DNA of 59,682 nt from Herminiimonas sp. (GCA_027310305.1 DAIDBD010000063.1:1-59682), one strand, 5' to 3'. Positions 8,049 through 19,962 are shown, counted from the stretch's first letter. Notes: generated by a model not told the origin, from the letters alone. A program made the numbers and translations.

Positions 8049-8645
8049 TTACAAGAAGAGCATAACCGGCTTAATGGTCATCCCTGAAGCCGAGTCTGCG
8101 AACGCATGGTTGATCTCTTCGAACTTGTACGTCCTGCTCAACTTCTCGACCGGGAATCTTCCCTGCTGCCATAAGTCAATGAGCCGGGGAATGAACTCTT
8201 GGGGAACCGAGCTACCCTGCACAATGGTCTTGAATGTCCACCCACGAACCAGTGACGCGCCAATTTCAAATGGTGCTTCAGTACCTGGTCGCGTAGCACC
8301 AACAAGAGCCAACGTACCTCGGATGCTGAGCGCTTTAGCGAGATTCGCCAATACTTACGGTACAGCGGTCGTGTCGAGAATATAGTTCACGCCAAGGTCA
8401 TGGGTTATCCGCATGAGCTCCGCGCCAGTATCCACCGCCTTCGCGTTAATCGTGTGAGTCGCGCCTAGCTCCTTCGCCAATGCAAGACGAGAATCATGCA
8501 CATCGATCGCGACAATTGTCGTGGCGTCGGCAATTTGTGCGGCCATGATCGCAGCAAGCCCTACTGCACCGGAGCCAGACACCGCGACTGATGAACCAGC
8601 CGGAGGGCGAAGTTCGTTGAGAATGGAGCCTGCACCGGTCTGCGA
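8049..8645 (-). pseudogene. Zinc-type alcohol dehydrogenase remnant
   Basis: Reading from about 8645 down, the frame gives the NAD-binding half of an aryl/benzyl-alcohol-type dehydrogenase: QTGAGSILNELRPP, SGSGAVGLAAIMAA (Rossmann motif), VAIDVHDSRLALAKELGA, then the C-terminal EINHAFADSASGMTIKPVM. An in-frame TAA at 8352-8354 interrupts it between TTAVP and LANLAKAL. The N-terminal catalytic half, with the zinc ligands, is absent: similarity stops abruptly at about 8645. The gene is therefore both truncated and carries a nonsense codon. It may be a decayed accessory gene of the neighbouring aromatic pathway. Confidence 0.75.
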
Positions 8646-8786
8646 ACTATCACTGGGGGATTTCTCACTATCCGTGGCACGAAAACCGGAATATTTCACG
8701 AACCATATCTGTCGCCGAAGATGGGTGCATTGATCGATTTTGCAACTGAAGCGTATTGTGCGCCGCACTGGGGCTGGAGAGCGAAA

Positions 8787-9527
8787 ATGCACAGGTATAC
8801 TGCCGTCATGTCCGCCAATTCCAGTCCCATCGTCAGCAGCCAGGCCGGTCTTCACGATCATCTGGCGCGGCAGGTCGCCAAGCATGCCGGCACTCGTTTT
8901 CTGAAGCCGGTCGCCGCTTATAACCGGGCCGCGTTCGACCGCAGTATCGCCGCATGGCGCGCGGCAGGCGCGCGGCCGCTGATTGTGGATGCCGGCTGCG
9001 GCGTAGGATTGTCGACGCTGCATCTGGCGGCCCGGTTTCCCGGCCATTTCGTGATCGGCGTCGACCAATCGGCCGACCGCATCGCACGCAATACGCAGTG
9101 GCCCGGCGCGCTGCCGCCGAATTGCATCAAGGTCCGGGCCGACCTCGTCGACTATTGGCGGCTGATGCATGAGGCCGGCATTTATCCGGACCGGCACTAT
9201 ATTCTTTATCCGAATCCGTGGCCGAAGAAGCATCATCTCGGACGGCGCTGGCATGGGCATCCGGTGTTCCCGACCATCGTCGCGCTGGGCGGCTATTTCG
9301 AGTGCCGCAGCAATTGGCCTGTCTACATAGCCGAATGCGGCGCCGCACTGAAACAGTTGACCGGCATCGATGCGGCGATCGAACCCTATCGGCCCGGCGA
9401 TAACGAGATGACCGGTATCGCCGCCGAATCGTTTTCGCTGCCGATCACGCCGTTTGAGAAAAAATATCTGGCATCCGGACATTCGTTGTGGCGCTGCAGG
9501 ATGCGGATGACGGCGAACCGGCTTTGA
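8787..9527 (+). CDS. TrmB-like SAM-dependent methyltransferase
   Basis: 246 residues with a class I SAM-binding core: motif I IVDAGCGVGLSTLHLA (about residues 65-80), then the acidic FVIGVDQSADRI, and a YILYPNPWPKKHH segment that matches the PDPWPKKRH signature of tRNA (guanine-N7)-methyltransferases. It is probably a TrmB paralogue; the LYPNPWPKKHH variant is typical of TrmB-like proteins rather than the main enzyme. The start at 8787 has GGAGAG upstream; ATG 8808 has none. It stands alone, next to a dehydrogenase pseudogene. True substrate unknown. Confidence 0.7.
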   Translation: MHRYTAVMSANSSPIVSSQAGLHDHLARQVAKHAGTRFLKPVAAYNRAAFDRSIAAWRAAGARPLIVDAGCGVGLSTLHLAARFPGHFVIGVDQSADRIARNTQWPGALPPNCIKVRADLVDYWRLMHEAGIYPDRHYILYPNPWPKKHHLGRRWHGHPVFPTIVALGGYFECRSNWPVYIAECGAALKQLTGIDAAIEPYRPGDNEMTGIAAESFSLPITPFEKKYLASGHSLWRCRMRMTANRL

Positions 9528-9641
9528 AGCGCCATAAATGGATGCAACGCTCGTCCAGCGGAAAATAGCAGGACGCAAAACAAGCCAGGCACATCGCTGC
9601 GGGTTGAATAATCATTGAAATTTTGCGTGAACCCTAAAAAA

Positions 9642-9668
9642 AAAAGCGCCACTTCATGTGGCGCTTTT
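9642..9668 (-). terminator. Intrinsic terminator after the DUF4148 gene
   Basis: AAAAGCGCCAC and GTGGCGCTTTT form an 11-bp stem around TTCAT. On the minus strand it is followed by a run of ten T residues (9636-9645 region), so it terminates the minus-strand gene ending at 9695. With a short T-run on the plus strand it may also stop the methyltransferase transcript. Confidence 0.85.
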
Positions 9669-9694
9669 CCGTGGTGCTGCTTGCGGGCGCTTGA

Positions 9695-9988
9695 TCAGGC
9701 GCCGAAGTAGATGCTGTCCGTATCGAACTTGTTGCCCTTTGCCTGCACAGCCTCCGCACGCACTTCTTCACGCGGGCGCTTGGTAGCCGCCAGGATCGGC
9801 GTGTCGGCGCCGTCGCGGGTTGTCAGCGCGCCTTGCGCATAAGCCTGGTTGAGGTCGGCCACGACTTCGGCGCGGCTCTTGGCCGGTACGAAATTGGCGT
9901 CCGGCGCAACGAATTCCTGTTGCTGGGCGAAAGCGGAACCGGCGGCGGCAAATACGGCAACAGCGGCGATCAATTGTTTGACATTCAT
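9695..9988 (-). CDS. DUF4148 small secreted protein (copy 1)
   Basis: 97 residues with a Sec signal peptide (MNVKQLIAAVAVFAAAGSAFA), then the DUF4148 core in which the KSRAEVVADLNQAYAQGAL motif is diagnostic. DUF4148 proteins are abundant and of unknown function in Burkholderiales. A strong GGAG precedes the ATG. A paralogue at 40399-40695 shares the signal peptide, the APDANF stretch, the KSRAEV core and the terminal YFGA. It is expressed alone: own terminator downstream, divergent LysR gene 202 bp upstream. Confidence 0.85.
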   Translation of the reverse strand: MNVKQLIAAVAVFAAAGSAFAQQQEFVAPDANFVPAKSRAEVVADLNQAYAQGALTTRDGADTPILAATKRPREEVRAEAVQAKGNKFDTDSIYFGA

Positions 9989-10190
9989 TTTAATTCTCCA
10001 AAAAAGTTAAGTGGATGACTCCGGGCTCGGCGGCTCAGGCAATATTGCTGCCCGTCGGGTCCTGCCTCGGTGTGCACTTTCATGTGTGTGCTCATCGATG
10101 AAGCACAGTCTAGCTGTTGCGCATGTTGTGAAAAAGACGAATAATCGCAACATGTTATTTCTGATTAAGCAACAATAAAGGACTTGAAAA

Positions 10191-11111
10191 ATGGATCGTC
10201 TCCAATCGATGCGCGTGTTCGCGAAAGTGGTGGAACAGGGCGGCTTCGCGCGCGCCGGCCAGGCAATGGATATGTCGAACGCAGTGGTTACGCGTCATGT
10301 CGCCGATCTGGAAAGCCATCTCCGCACGCGCCTGCTCAACCGCACCACGCGCAGGCTGTCGCTTACCGAAACCGGCCAGGCTTATCTGGAACGGGTGAAG
10401 CAGATCCTGCATGAGATCGATGATGCCGAAGCAATCGCTTCCTCTCAATCGCAAAAGCCGGCCGGCACGCTGCGCATCTACTCAGTGCTGGGTTTCGGCA
10501 AGCAGCAGCTGGCCGAAATACTGCCGGCCTATGCGAAAAAAAATCCGGATGTGGTACTGGATGTGACGCTGTCGGACCAGACCGTGGATCTGGTGCAGGA
10601 AGGATTCGATATCGGCATCTTCATCGGATTGCAAAAATTCGATGTCAGCATGATTGCCCGGCAACTGGGTATCGCGGAAGTATTGATGTGCGCCTCCCCG
10701 AAATATATCAAGCGCCATGGCGCGCCGCAGACACCGGAAGATGTGTCGGAACATGCCTGCCTCAATTTTTCCAACGTGGAATTGCTGCGCCATCACTGGC
10801 CTGTCGTCGGGCCGGAAAATACCGTCATCAACATTCCGATCGCCAGCAAAATGCTGTCGAATAACGGCGACCTGCTGCGCTATTGCGCCGCCGCCGACAT
10901 GGGCATCATCATCAGCCCTTCCTTTTCGCTGAGCGACGACTTGAAAAGCAGGCGATTGGTGCGGCTGCTGCCCGATCATCATCTGGGCCAGATGTCGGTG
11001 ACGATGGTATACCCGAGCCGCCGGCTGCTGTCGGCGAAAGTGCGCAGCTTCATCGATTTCATGACCGCGCAGTTTCCGCAGCCGGAGATCGATCCCTGGC
11101 TGGGGACATGA
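10191..11111 (+). CDS. LysR-family transcriptional regulator
   Basis: 306 residues, LysR family with N-terminal winged HTH (RLQSMRVFAKVVEQGGFARA...LLNRTTRRLSLTETG, residues 3-60) and a C-terminal PBP2-type effector domain. The closest flavour is the CrgA/DsdC-like group that often regulates neighbouring oxidoreductases. AAAGGA precedes the ATG. It is divergent from the DUF4148 gene and upstream of phnC, but phnC has PhoB-like sites of its own, so control of the phosphonate genes by this protein is not implied. Effector and target unknown. Confidence 0.85.
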   Translation: MDRLQSMRVFAKVVEQGGFARAGQAMDMSNAVVTRHVADLESHLRTRLLNRTTRRLSLTETGQAYLERVKQILHEIDDAEAIASSQSQKPAGTLRIYSVLGFGKQQLAEILPAYAKKNPDVVLDVTLSDQTVDLVQEGFDIGIFIGLQKFDVSMIARQLGIAEVLMCASPKYIKRHGAPQTPEDVSEHACLNFSNVELLRHHWPVVGPENTVINIPIASKMLSNNGDLLRYCAAADMGIIISPSFSLSDDLKSRRLVRLLPDHHLGQMSVTMVYPSRRLLSAKVRSFIDFMTAQFPQPEIDPWLGT

Positions 11112-11133
11112 CAGCCCGGCAAATTTCACGTAC

Positions 11134-11162
11134 TTGTCACACAATCTTCATAACGCTGACAT
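11134..11162 (+). promoter_or_regulatory. PhoB-box-like site upstream of phnC
   Basis: Three half-sites resembling CTGTCAT occur at exact 11-bp spacing: TTGTCAC (11134), TCTTCAT (11145) and CTGACAT (11156). This is the geometry of tandem PhoB-binding direct repeats. The block ends 48 bp before the phnC ATG, consistent with phosphate-starvation control of phnCDE. Confidence 0.6.
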
Positions 11163-11210
11163 ATTTGCAGCCAATACTCCCGCCATTGCCATCCAAACCC
11201 GGCGGGGACC

Positions 11211-12062
11211 ATGATTATCAGGATCAACGGCTTATCGAAAACCTTCCGCGGCGGATTTCAAGCGCTCGATGATGTGAATCTTTCATTCGCCTCTGGTGAA
11301 ATGGTCGCATTGATCGGCGCATCCGGCTCCGGCAAATCCACGCTGCTGCGGCACATATCGGGATTGATGGCCGCCGATCCGATTGCGAACCACATCACGG
11401 TAGGCAACGAAACGGTACAGCACAACGGCGCGGTCGATCGCAACGTGCGCGCGGTGCGCGCCAATGTCGGATTCGTATTCCAGCAATTCAACCTGGTCGG
11501 GCGTCTGCCTGTGCTGACCAATGTCCTGTCGGGCGGCTTGTCGCGCATGCCGTTGTGGCGCAGCTGTTTCAAGCACTTTACGCAGGAAGAAAAAAGACTG
11601 GGGCTGGAAGCGCTGGCGCGCGTCGGCATCGTCAAGCATGCGTACAAGCGCGCATCCGCGTTGTCCGGCGGACAGCAGCAGCGTGCGGCGATCGCGCGCA
11701 CGATCGTGCAGAAAGCGAAAATCATTCTGGCCGACGAGCCGATCGCATCGCTCGATCCCGAATCGGCGCGCCGCGTGATGCAGACGCTGGCCGATGTCAA
11801 CAGGCAGGATGGCACGACCGTGGTGGTGTCGCTGCATCAGGTCGATTTCGCGCAGCGCTTTTGTCCGCGCACCGTCGCATTGAGCCATGGCCGCGTGATG
11901 TACGACGGCCCGTCGAACGCATTGACCGAACAGATGCTGCGCGACCTGTACGGCGCGGAAGCGGAGGACCTGATCAATCCCGCCGGCGCCAAAGCGGCCC
12001 CTGCCGCCGCGTTGCCGCCTGCCGGCGTGCCGCCGCTGCCGACGTACGCGGCCGTTGCCTGA
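11211..12062 (+). CDS. phnC: Phosphonate ABC transporter ATP-binding protein
   Basis: 283 residues, cytoplasmic ABC ATPase. Walker [10 protein letters not shown] (~residues 37-45), Q-loop FQQFNLVGR, signature LSGGQQQR, Walker [12 protein letters not shown] and the switch His in [12 protein letters not shown] are all present. The [15 protein letters not shown] stretch and the signature region match the PhnC subfamily. The C-terminal ~35 residues are Ala/Pro-rich and look like a low-complexity tail. It powers phosphonate (or phosphite/phosphate-ester) import with phnD and phnE. First gene of phnCDE-phnZ and preceded by PhoB-like repeats. Confidence 0.92.
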   Translation: MIIRINGLSKTFRGGFQALDDVNLSFASGEMVALIGASGSGKSTLLRHISGLMAADPIANHITVGNETVQHNGAVDRNVRAVRANVGFVFQQFNLVGRLPVLTNVLSGGLSRMPLWRSCFKHFTQEEKRLGLEALARVGIVKHAYKRASALSGGQQQRAAIARTIVQKAKIILADEPIASLDPESARRVMQTLADVNRQDGTTVVVSLHQVDFAQRFCPRTVALSHGRVMYDGPSNALTEQMLRDLYGAEAEDLINPAGAKAAPAAALPPAGVPPLPTYAAVA

Positions 12063-12099
12063 ATTTTCTTTTCCCGTTACCACGATAGGAGTATCCAGC

Positions 12100-13071
12100 A
12101 TGTTCCGTAAAATTTTAAGTGTTTGCACGATTGGCCTTGCTTTCGCCTCGGCGGCACACGCCGACGATGCAATGAAAGCGCTTAACTTCGGCATCATCTC
12201 GACCGAATCGTCGCAAAATCTGAAGCAGGACTGGCAGCCGCTGCTCGAAGCAATGAGCAAGAAAATCGGCGTCAAAGTCAATGCGTTTTTCGCGCCCGAT
12301 TACGCCGGCGTCATCGAAGGCATGCGCTTCAACAAAGTGCAGATCGCCTGGTTCGGCAACAAGTCTGGCATGGAGGCGGTGGATCGCTCCAGCGGCGAGA
12401 TATTCGCGCAAACCGTCAATCCGGATGGGTCGGCCGGCTATTACAGCATGGTCAGCGTGAGCAAGGACAGCCCGTACAAAAACCTGGACGATCTGCTGAA
12501 AAATGCAAAGAATGTCAATTTCGGCATCGGCGATCCAAACTCGACATCCGGCTTCCTGGTGCCGAGCTATTATATTTTCGCGCTGCATAACATCGATCAG
12601 AAAACGGCATTCAAGTCGATCCGCAGTTCCAACCATGAATCCAATATCCTGGCGGTAGCGAACAAGCAGGTCGATGCGGCGGTGCATGCATCGGAAACGC
12701 TGGAACGGGTGCAGGCGCGCCAGCCTAAAATCGCCGGACAGATCCGCCAGATATGGTCGTCGCCGCTGATTCCATCCGATCCGATCGTCTGGCGCAAGGA
12801 CCTGCCGCAAGACATGAAAACGAAGGTCAAGGACTTCTTCCTGTCCTACGGACAATCCGGTGCGGACGCGGCGCAGGAAAAAGCCGTGCTGACCAAATTG
12901 AATCTCGGCGGCTTCAAGGATTCCAGCAACGCGCAGCTCAAGCCGATCCGCCAGCTCGAACTGTTCAAGCAAAAAGTCAAGCTGGAAGCCGATGCGAACA
13001 TGGCGAGCGACCAAAAGAAAGTCAAGCTGGATGACATCACGCGCCAGTTGAACGATATCGCCAAGTCCTGA
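12100..13071 (+). CDS. phnD: Phosphonate ABC transporter substrate-binding protein
   Basis: 323 residues with a Sec signal peptide ([21 protein letters not shown]) and a PhnD-type type-II periplasmic binding fold. Family motifs include [18 protein letters not shown] near the mature N-terminus, [17 protein letters not shown], and [12 protein letters not shown], the phosphonate-contact region. The ATG at 12100 has TAGGAG upstream; the frame can be opened slightly earlier but only inside phnC. It lies 38 bp after phnC and 9 bp before phnE. Confidence 0.92.
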   Translation: MFRKILSVCTIGLAFASAAHADDAMKALNFGIISTESSQNLKQDWQPLLEAMSKKIGVKVNAFFAPDYAGVIEGMRFNKVQIAWFGNKSGMEAVDRSSGEIFAQTVNPDGSAGYYSMVSVSKDSPYKNLDDLLKNAKNVNFGIGDPNSTSGFLVPSYYIFALHNIDQKTAFKSIRSSNHESNILAVANKQVDAAVHASETLERVQARQPKIAGQIRQIWSSPLIPSDPIVWRKDLPQDMKTKVKDFFLSYGQSGADAAQEKAVLTKLNLGGFKDSSNAQLKPIRQLELFKQKVKLEADANMASDQKKVKLDDITRQLNDIAKS

Positions 13072-13079
13072 TCACGCAC

Positions 13080-13889
13080 ATGCCCGCGCTTTCCAAAGTA
13101 CAACCGCATGCCCCGGTAGAATTTCCGCCGGCGCCGAAACAGGATCTCGGCAAGCTGCTGGTCTGGGGCATCATGCTTGCGCTGCTGGCCGCCTCCTGGA
13201 AAGGAGCGGACATGCGGCCGCTCGAACTGTTGAACGACAGCGGTAACATGGTCACGTACGCGGCCAGTTTTTTCCCACCGGATTTCCATGAATGGCGCAC
13301 GTATCTGAGCGAAATGATCATCACGCTGCAAATTGCAGTGTGGGGAACGGCGCTTGCGGTCGTCTGCGCGGTGCCGCTGGGCCTGCTGTGTTCGTCCAAC
13401 ATCGCGCCCTGGTGGATCAGCCAGCCGGTGCGCCGCGCGATGGATGCGGCGCGCGCGATCAACGAAATGGTATTCGCGATGCTGTTCGTGGTGGCGGTCG
13501 GCCTCGGCCCGTTCGCCGGCGTGCTGGCGCTGTTCGTGCATACCACGGGCATTTTGTCCAAGCTGTTTTCGGAAGCGGTCGAAGCGATCGATCCGCAACC
13601 GGTCGAAGGCATCCGCGCCACCGGCGCGCACGTGCTGGAGGAAATCGTCTACGGCGTGCTGCCGCAGGTCATGCCGCTGTGGATCTCGTATGCGCTGTAC
13701 CGCTTCGAATCGAACGTGCGCTCGGCCACCGTGGTCGGCATGGTCGGCGCCGGCGGCATCGGCGTGATTTTGTGGGAAGTCATCCGCAGCTTCGAGTACG
13801 CGCAAACCTGCGCGGTATTGCTGATGATCGTGGTCACCGTCACAGTGCTCGATGTGGTCTCTTCCCGGCTTCGCCAAACTTTCATTTGA
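13080..13889 (+). CDS. phnE: Phosphonate ABC transporter permease
   Basis: 269 residues, inner-membrane permease with five to six predicted hydrophobic segments (first at ~25-40). The [20 protein letters not shown] stretch with the following [10 protein letters not shown] is the EAA loop that docks the ATPase, and [10 protein letters not shown] is typical of PhnE. It completes a phnCDE importer and is followed 4 bp later by a PhnZ-like gene, suggesting imported phosphonate is handed to that enzyme and to the C-P lyase. Confidence 0.92.
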   Translation: MPALSKVQPHAPVEFPPAPKQDLGKLLVWGIMLALLAASWKGADMRPLELLNDSGNMVTYAASFFPPDFHEWRTYLSEMIITLQIAVWGTALAVVCAVPLGLLCSSNIAPWWISQPVRRAMDAARAINEMVFAMLFVVAVGLGPFAGVLALFVHTTGILSKLFSEAVEAIDPQPVEGIRATGAHVLEEIVYGVLPQVMPLWISYALYRFESNVRSATVVGMVGAGGIGVILWEVIRSFEYAQTCAVLLMIVVTVTVLDVVSSRLRQTFI

Positions 13890-13892
13890 ATC

Positions 13893-16428
<2,536 letters not shown>

Positions 16429-16435
<7 letters not shown>

Positions 16436-16569
16436 GATTTCTCCTGACGGTTAAACACAATGGGACAGCAACCGATGCGTGGCGCGAACAACAGTAAAAC
16501 GCGTGTTGCCGCATACAAAAGCAAGGCCGCTGCCGCCGGCGCGCAAAATATCCTGTAAACGAACGCCAT
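16429..16569 (-). CDS. Possible small membrane protein between merT and merP
   Basis: A 46-codon frame fills most of the 155-bp merT-merP gap and overlaps the start of merP by 7 bp. It would encode a hydrophobic helix rich in Ala/Leu followed by G-C-C-P, a vicinal cysteine pair like those of mercury-transport membrane proteins. The ribosome site (TGGAAAAAA) is weak, and another frame is open over the same stretch, so coding is unproven. It does not match MerC, MerE or MerF by eye. Confidence 0.25.
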
Positions 16570-16590
16570 TTTTTCCAGGATGAGGCATCT

Positions 16591-16947
16591 TTAATAGAAC
16601 AGCGTCACGAAATACGGATACGCCAATGCAATCAGTACCAGCAGCGATACGCACCAAAACAACAGCCGGTATCGCGCGTTGGTCTGCGGCAGCGCGCAGA
16701 TGGAGCCGGGTGCGCAAGCGTCCGCAGCCGGAGCCCGGTAAATCTTGCGATAGGCCAGCAGCATGCACAGCAATGCAAGCCCGATAAACACCGGCCGGAA
16801 TGGCTCCAGCAAGGTAAGGTTTGAAATCCAGGCGCCGCCAATTCCGAGGCTGACCAGCACCAAGGGGCCGAGACAACAGGCAGAGGCGGCAATCGCCGCC
16901 AGCGCGCCTCCGGCCAGCGTCGTTTTTGTAAGCTTATCTGTTTCCAT
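16591..16947 (-). CDS. merT: Mercuric ion transporter MerT
   Basis: 118 residues, three predicted membrane helices. The first helix carries the SACCLGPLVLVSLG vicinal cysteine pair that accepts Hg(II) from MerP. The second cysteine pair, in the cytoplasmic loop, is in ACAPGSICALPQ. It imports mercury to MerA. I use ATG 16947, which begins METDKL; the longer frame is the merR-side promoter region. First gene of the operon, directly downstream of the mer operator. Confidence 0.92.
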   Translation of the reverse strand: METDKLTKTTLAGGALAAIAASACCLGPLVLVSLGIGGAWISNLTLLEPFRPVFIGLALLCMLLAYRKIYRAPAADACAPGSICALPQTNARYRLLFWCVSLLVLIALAYPYFVTLFY

Positions 16948-16975
16948 GGGTTCCAAAATCAAGGTTGGTAACGAT

Positions 16976-17007
16976 ACTATAGATGCCGTACCATAGTACG
17001 GAGTCAA
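16976..17007 (-). promoter_or_regulatory. mer operator-promoter
   Basis: On the minus strand: -35 TTGACT (17007-17002), then the dyad CCGTAC-TATG-GTACGG (17001-16986), then TATAGT (16981-16976) as -10. The spacer is 19-20 bp, longer than the optimum, which is the hallmark of promoters untwisted by Hg-bound MerR. The dyad is a perfect 6-bp inverted repeat between divergent merT and merR. Confidence 0.9.
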
Positions 17008-17037
17008 CCTCTTTTTGAAGATTTTCAGACTATTTTC

Positions 17038-17436
17038 ATGGATAAGAAAATTACTATCGGCAAGGCTGCCGCGGCGGCTGATGTCAATGTCGAAACCATC
17101 CGGTTTTACCAGCGGCGGGGCTTGCTCGCGGAACCGCCGAAAACATCGGGAAGCTTTCGCTATTACGACGACGCGGCCATTGAGCGCGTGCGGTTCATCA
17201 AGCGCGCGCAGACCTTGGGGTTTTCCCTGGAAGAAATCATGGGGCTGCTGGCGCTGCAGCAATCCAACGCCTGCAAGCAAACGCATGACGCGGCCGTGCT
17301 CAAGCTGCAGCTGGTCGAGGAAAGAATCAAAGACCTGAGCCGCATCCGCACTACTTTGAAAGCACTGATACAACAATGCGAAACCGGTACCAGCGCGGTG
17401 TCATGTCCGATTATCGAATCGCTCAGCCATGGCTGA
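17038..17436 (+). CDS. merR: Mercury-responsive regulator MerR
   Basis: 132 residues with an N-terminal MerR winged HTH (residues 5-45) and a long dimerisation helix. The three mercury ligands are C79, C114 and C123, with the same spacing (35 and 9) as in characterised MerR proteins. It represses and, with Hg(II), activates the divergent merTPA promoter. The stop is only 20 bp from the end of the convergent DUF1045-PhnN gene, so this is the right boundary of the mer block. Confidence 0.95.
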   Translation: MDKKITIGKAAAAADVNVETIRFYQRRGLLAEPPKTSGSFRYYDDAAIERVRFIKRAQTLGFSLEEIMGLLALQQSNACKQTHDAAVLKLQLVEERIKDLSRIRTTLKALIQQCETGTSAVSCPIIESLSHG

Positions 17437-17456
17437 TGGGCGTTCGGCCTTCCGAT

Positions 17457-18746
17457 TCAGCCGGCCCCGCCGGATTGAAACCCGCCAGCCAATATTTCCA
17501 GCACCTTCTGCCCCGCCGCTTCAGGCGGCCCGCTGTTGTCTATGCGAATGATTTTTTCCGTTTCCGGCGGCGCAAACTGCGTTGCGCGATCCAGCCGCCT
17601 CAATAGCGCGGCGCCCGATTCGCGCTGACGCGCTTCCATCCGTTCGCGCAGTTGCACGGCGTCCGCTTCGATCCACACCACCTGCGCATCGGGAAACGAT
17701 TGCCGCAGTTGCGGCACGTATTCGCGCGAGCCGTTGACGATGACGTCGCGTCCCGCTTTCAACTCCGCCTCGATGCCGCGGCGCACGCCGTAACACAGAT
17801 CGTTGGCTTGCCACACCATCGCAAAATGCCCGGCGGCGGCGAGTTGCCAGAAAGACGCCGCGTCCATCGCTTCGTGCGACTCGCTCGGATGCGCCGGCCG
17901 CGTGATGGTTCGTTGCGCAAAGACGCTGTCGGCATCGGCCGGCATCCGCTGCCGCACCCATTCCAGCAACGTATCCTTGCCGACGCCCGACGGCCCGACG
18001 AAGAAGAAAAGACGGCCGGCGGCGGGCAGCGACGCTGCCGGTTGCCGCGCACCGAACGCAAATCTGCGCCAGACGGTGAGCGGCGCGCCCGGCTGCGCTT
18101 CGCGGAAGATCGTCAGCGCATCGATGACCAGCGGCGCATTGTCCTGCGCTGCCTGAAATTGCTGTTCCGCCGCCTTGCGCAGCGCATAAACCGTCTCTGC
18201 ATCGACGCCGGACAATGAATCGGTCAGCGTCATGTGAAACCGGAATTCTTCTTCGGTGTACGGATAGCCCCAGCGCTGCAATAACGATTCCTGGCGCACG
18301 GTCAATCCGATATGCCGGCGCTTGGCCAGATCGGCCGCAGTCGGCGTCGCGCGCAGCATGTCGAAATAGATCACGCACCGCATCGCCAGCGCACCGATTT
18401 CATCGGCCGGATCGGCCGGCCGCAATGCAAGGAAACCGTCGAGCGGGCAGACGCGCGTGCCATGCAATGCAATCGGCCGCTGCACTGCGCAGAAAGCATT
18501 CGCCATTGCCGCCAGATGCGATTCGGAAAACCCTTCGGCCAATTGAAACGGCGCCTTCAGCGTCGCGTGAAAACCGTAGCGGCGCGTGTCGGACGTCAAT
18601 TTCGCGAACAGCAAATCGGGTACGCCGGGAATACGGGCTTGCGGAAATTCCGCGCCGCTGACCGGATCGCGCCCCAGCCAGCGGCAACCGGCATTCCACC
18701 ACGGCGTATCGGCCGCCGGTGCGAAATAGAGCGCGTAGCGTGTCAT
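17457..18746 (-). CDS. phnN: DUF1045 (2H phosphoesterase-like) - PhnN fusion
   Basis: 429 residues, a fusion of two usually separate phosphonate proteins. Residues ~1-230 are DUF1045, a putative phosphonate-metabolism protein of the 2H phosphoesterase type: both His-x-Thr signatures are present, H60-A-T62 and H171-M-T173. Residues ~245-425 are PhnN, ribose 1,5-bisphosphate phosphokinase, with P-loop GPSGVGKD (251-258), TITRPAHPSESHEAMD and the guanylate-kinase-like fold. PhnN makes PRPP from ribose 1,5-bisphosphate, recycling the sugar after C-P cleavage. It starts 4 bp after the phnM1 stop, so the two are co-transcribed. Confidence 0.9.
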   Translation of the reverse strand: MTRYALYFAPAADTPWWNAGCRWLGRDPVSGAEFPQARIPGVPDLLFAKLTSDTRRYGFHATLKAPFQLAEGFSESHLAAMANAFCAVQRPIALHGTRVCPLDGFLALRPADPADEIGALAMRCVIYFDMLRATPTAADLAKRRHIGLTVRQESLLQRWGYPYTEEEFRFHMTLTDSLSGVDAETVYALRKAAEQQFQAAQDNAPLVIDALTIFREAQPGAPLTVWRRFAFGARQPAASLPAAGRLFFFVGPSGVGKDTLLEWVRQRMPADADSVFAQRTITRPAHPSESHEAMDAASFWQLAAAGHFAMVWQANDLCYGVRRGIEAELKAGRDVIVNGSREYVPQLRQSFPDAQVVWIEADAVQLRERMEARQRESGAALLRRLDRATQFAPPETEKIIRIDNSGPPEAAGQKVLEILAGGFQSGGAG

Positions 18747-18750
18747 TTTT

Positions 18751-19962
18751 TCAGGCCGCCAGCGAGTACGAACGCTGCGACGTGATGCGCTCGGGTTCGG
18801 CGCAATAGGCCAGCCTGCCGGCGGCGATCGTCGCGATCAGCCGCGCCTGGCCGGTGTCGGATGCTTCGACCAGCACCAGGTCGGCGCGGCAGCCGTCGGC
18901 AATCCGGCCGCGATCGTGCAAGCCCAACGCAGCCGCCGGATTGGCGGAGATCAAGCGCCAGGCGTCGATCAGCGAGCAGTTGCGCTGATGCGTCAGCCTG
19001 AAGGCCGCATGCAGCAGCGACGGATAATAATAATCGGAAGCGAGGATGTCGCACATGCCGCTCTCGACTACATGCGAGACGGCAAGGCCGCCGCAATGGC
19101 TGCCGCCCAGCAACACGTTGGGCGCGCCCATCACGACTTTGTTATCCAGCGCCATCGCGGTAAACAATGCATCATGCGTGCGCGGGAATTCGCTGACGGC
19201 GGCGCCGAGCGCCTGATAATGCTCGCGATCAGCGCAGGTTTCATCGTCGTGCGATGCCATCGGAATGCCGCGCGCACGGCAGGTTGCCGCGATCAGCGCG
19301 ACGGCTTGCGCCACTTCGGATGAGCGGCCCTGCGCATTGCGCAATCTTTGCTTGAACGTTTCGGCATTGCAGCGCGCCCGTTCGGCGTAGGCGGCAAGCT
19401 TTTCCGGCTGCGCGGATTTGGCCGCGATCGATGGCAGATGCTCATTGAAGGCGAGAAAATCGATGCGGTCTTCCGCGATCCAGTTCAGCACATCCTGCAC
19501 GCCATCGACATGATGGTTTTCAAAGCGCAGATGGATGCGATGATCCGCATGCGACGTGCCGCGCTGCAGCGCAATCTGTTCCATCAGCGCCAGCGCCGAG
19601 TCGCGGCCGCGCAGGCCGCCTTCCCATGAATAGGTCACGCCGTGGCAGGCGGTGGTGATGCCGTTGGCAACCAGTTGCCGATCGGTATCGGCCAGCGCGA
19701 TGTCGTGCGCGAACACGGTTTCCGGCCGCGGCTGGATTTGCCGTTCGAACGCATCGCCGTGGATATCGACGATGCCCGGCAGCACCAGCAGCCCGGCGGC
19801 ATCGAAACTGGAATAGCGCAGCCCGGCCGCCGCGCCGGGCGATGCCCCGACCCGGCCGATCCGGCTGCCGGTCAGATTGATATCCGCTTCGTTCCAGTGC
19901 GCCGCATTTTCTTCGTCGTGTACCAGGCTGGTGCCGCCGTGGATCAGAAATGGCTTGTCCAT
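18751..19962 (-). CDS. phnM: PhnM family ribophosphonate triphosphate hydrolase (copy 1)
   Basis: 403 residues, amidohydrolase-superfamily PhnM. Family motifs include VLPGIVDIHGDAFERQIQPRP (metal site), GITTACHGVTYSWEGG, PMASHDDET and MGAPNVLLGGSHCGG. PhnM removes pyrophosphate from 5-triphosphoribosyl 1-phosphonate before the C-P lyase step. A second full PhnM lies at 24856-25989; this copy pairs with phnN on the opposite strand and differs clearly in sequence, so it may act on a different intermediate. It begins 105 bp from divergent phnG. Confidence 0.88.
   Translation of the reverse strand: MDKPFLIHGGTSLVHDEENAAHWNEADINLTGSRIGRVGASPGAAAGLRYSSFDAAGLLVLPGIVDIHGDAFERQIQPRPETVFAHDIALADTDRQLVANGITTACHGVTYSWEGGLRGRDSALALMEQIALQRGTSHADHRIHLRFENHHVDGVQDVLNWIAEDRIDFLAFNEHLPSIAAKSAQPEKLAAYAERARCNAETFKQRLRNAQGRSSEVAQAVALIAATCRARGIPMASHDDETCADREHYQALGAAVSEFPRTHDALFTAMALDNKVVMGAPNVLLGGSHCGGLAVSHVVESGMCDILASDYYYPSLLHAAFRLTHQRNCSLIDAWRLISANPAAALGLHDRGRIADGCRADLVLVEASDTGQARLIATIAAGRLAYCAEPERITSQRSYSLAA

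Noticed and set aside
8355-9578. Long minus-strand frame across the methyltransferase gene
   Set aside because: It is mostly the antisense of the TrmB-like gene; only its last part encodes the dehydrogenase remnant.
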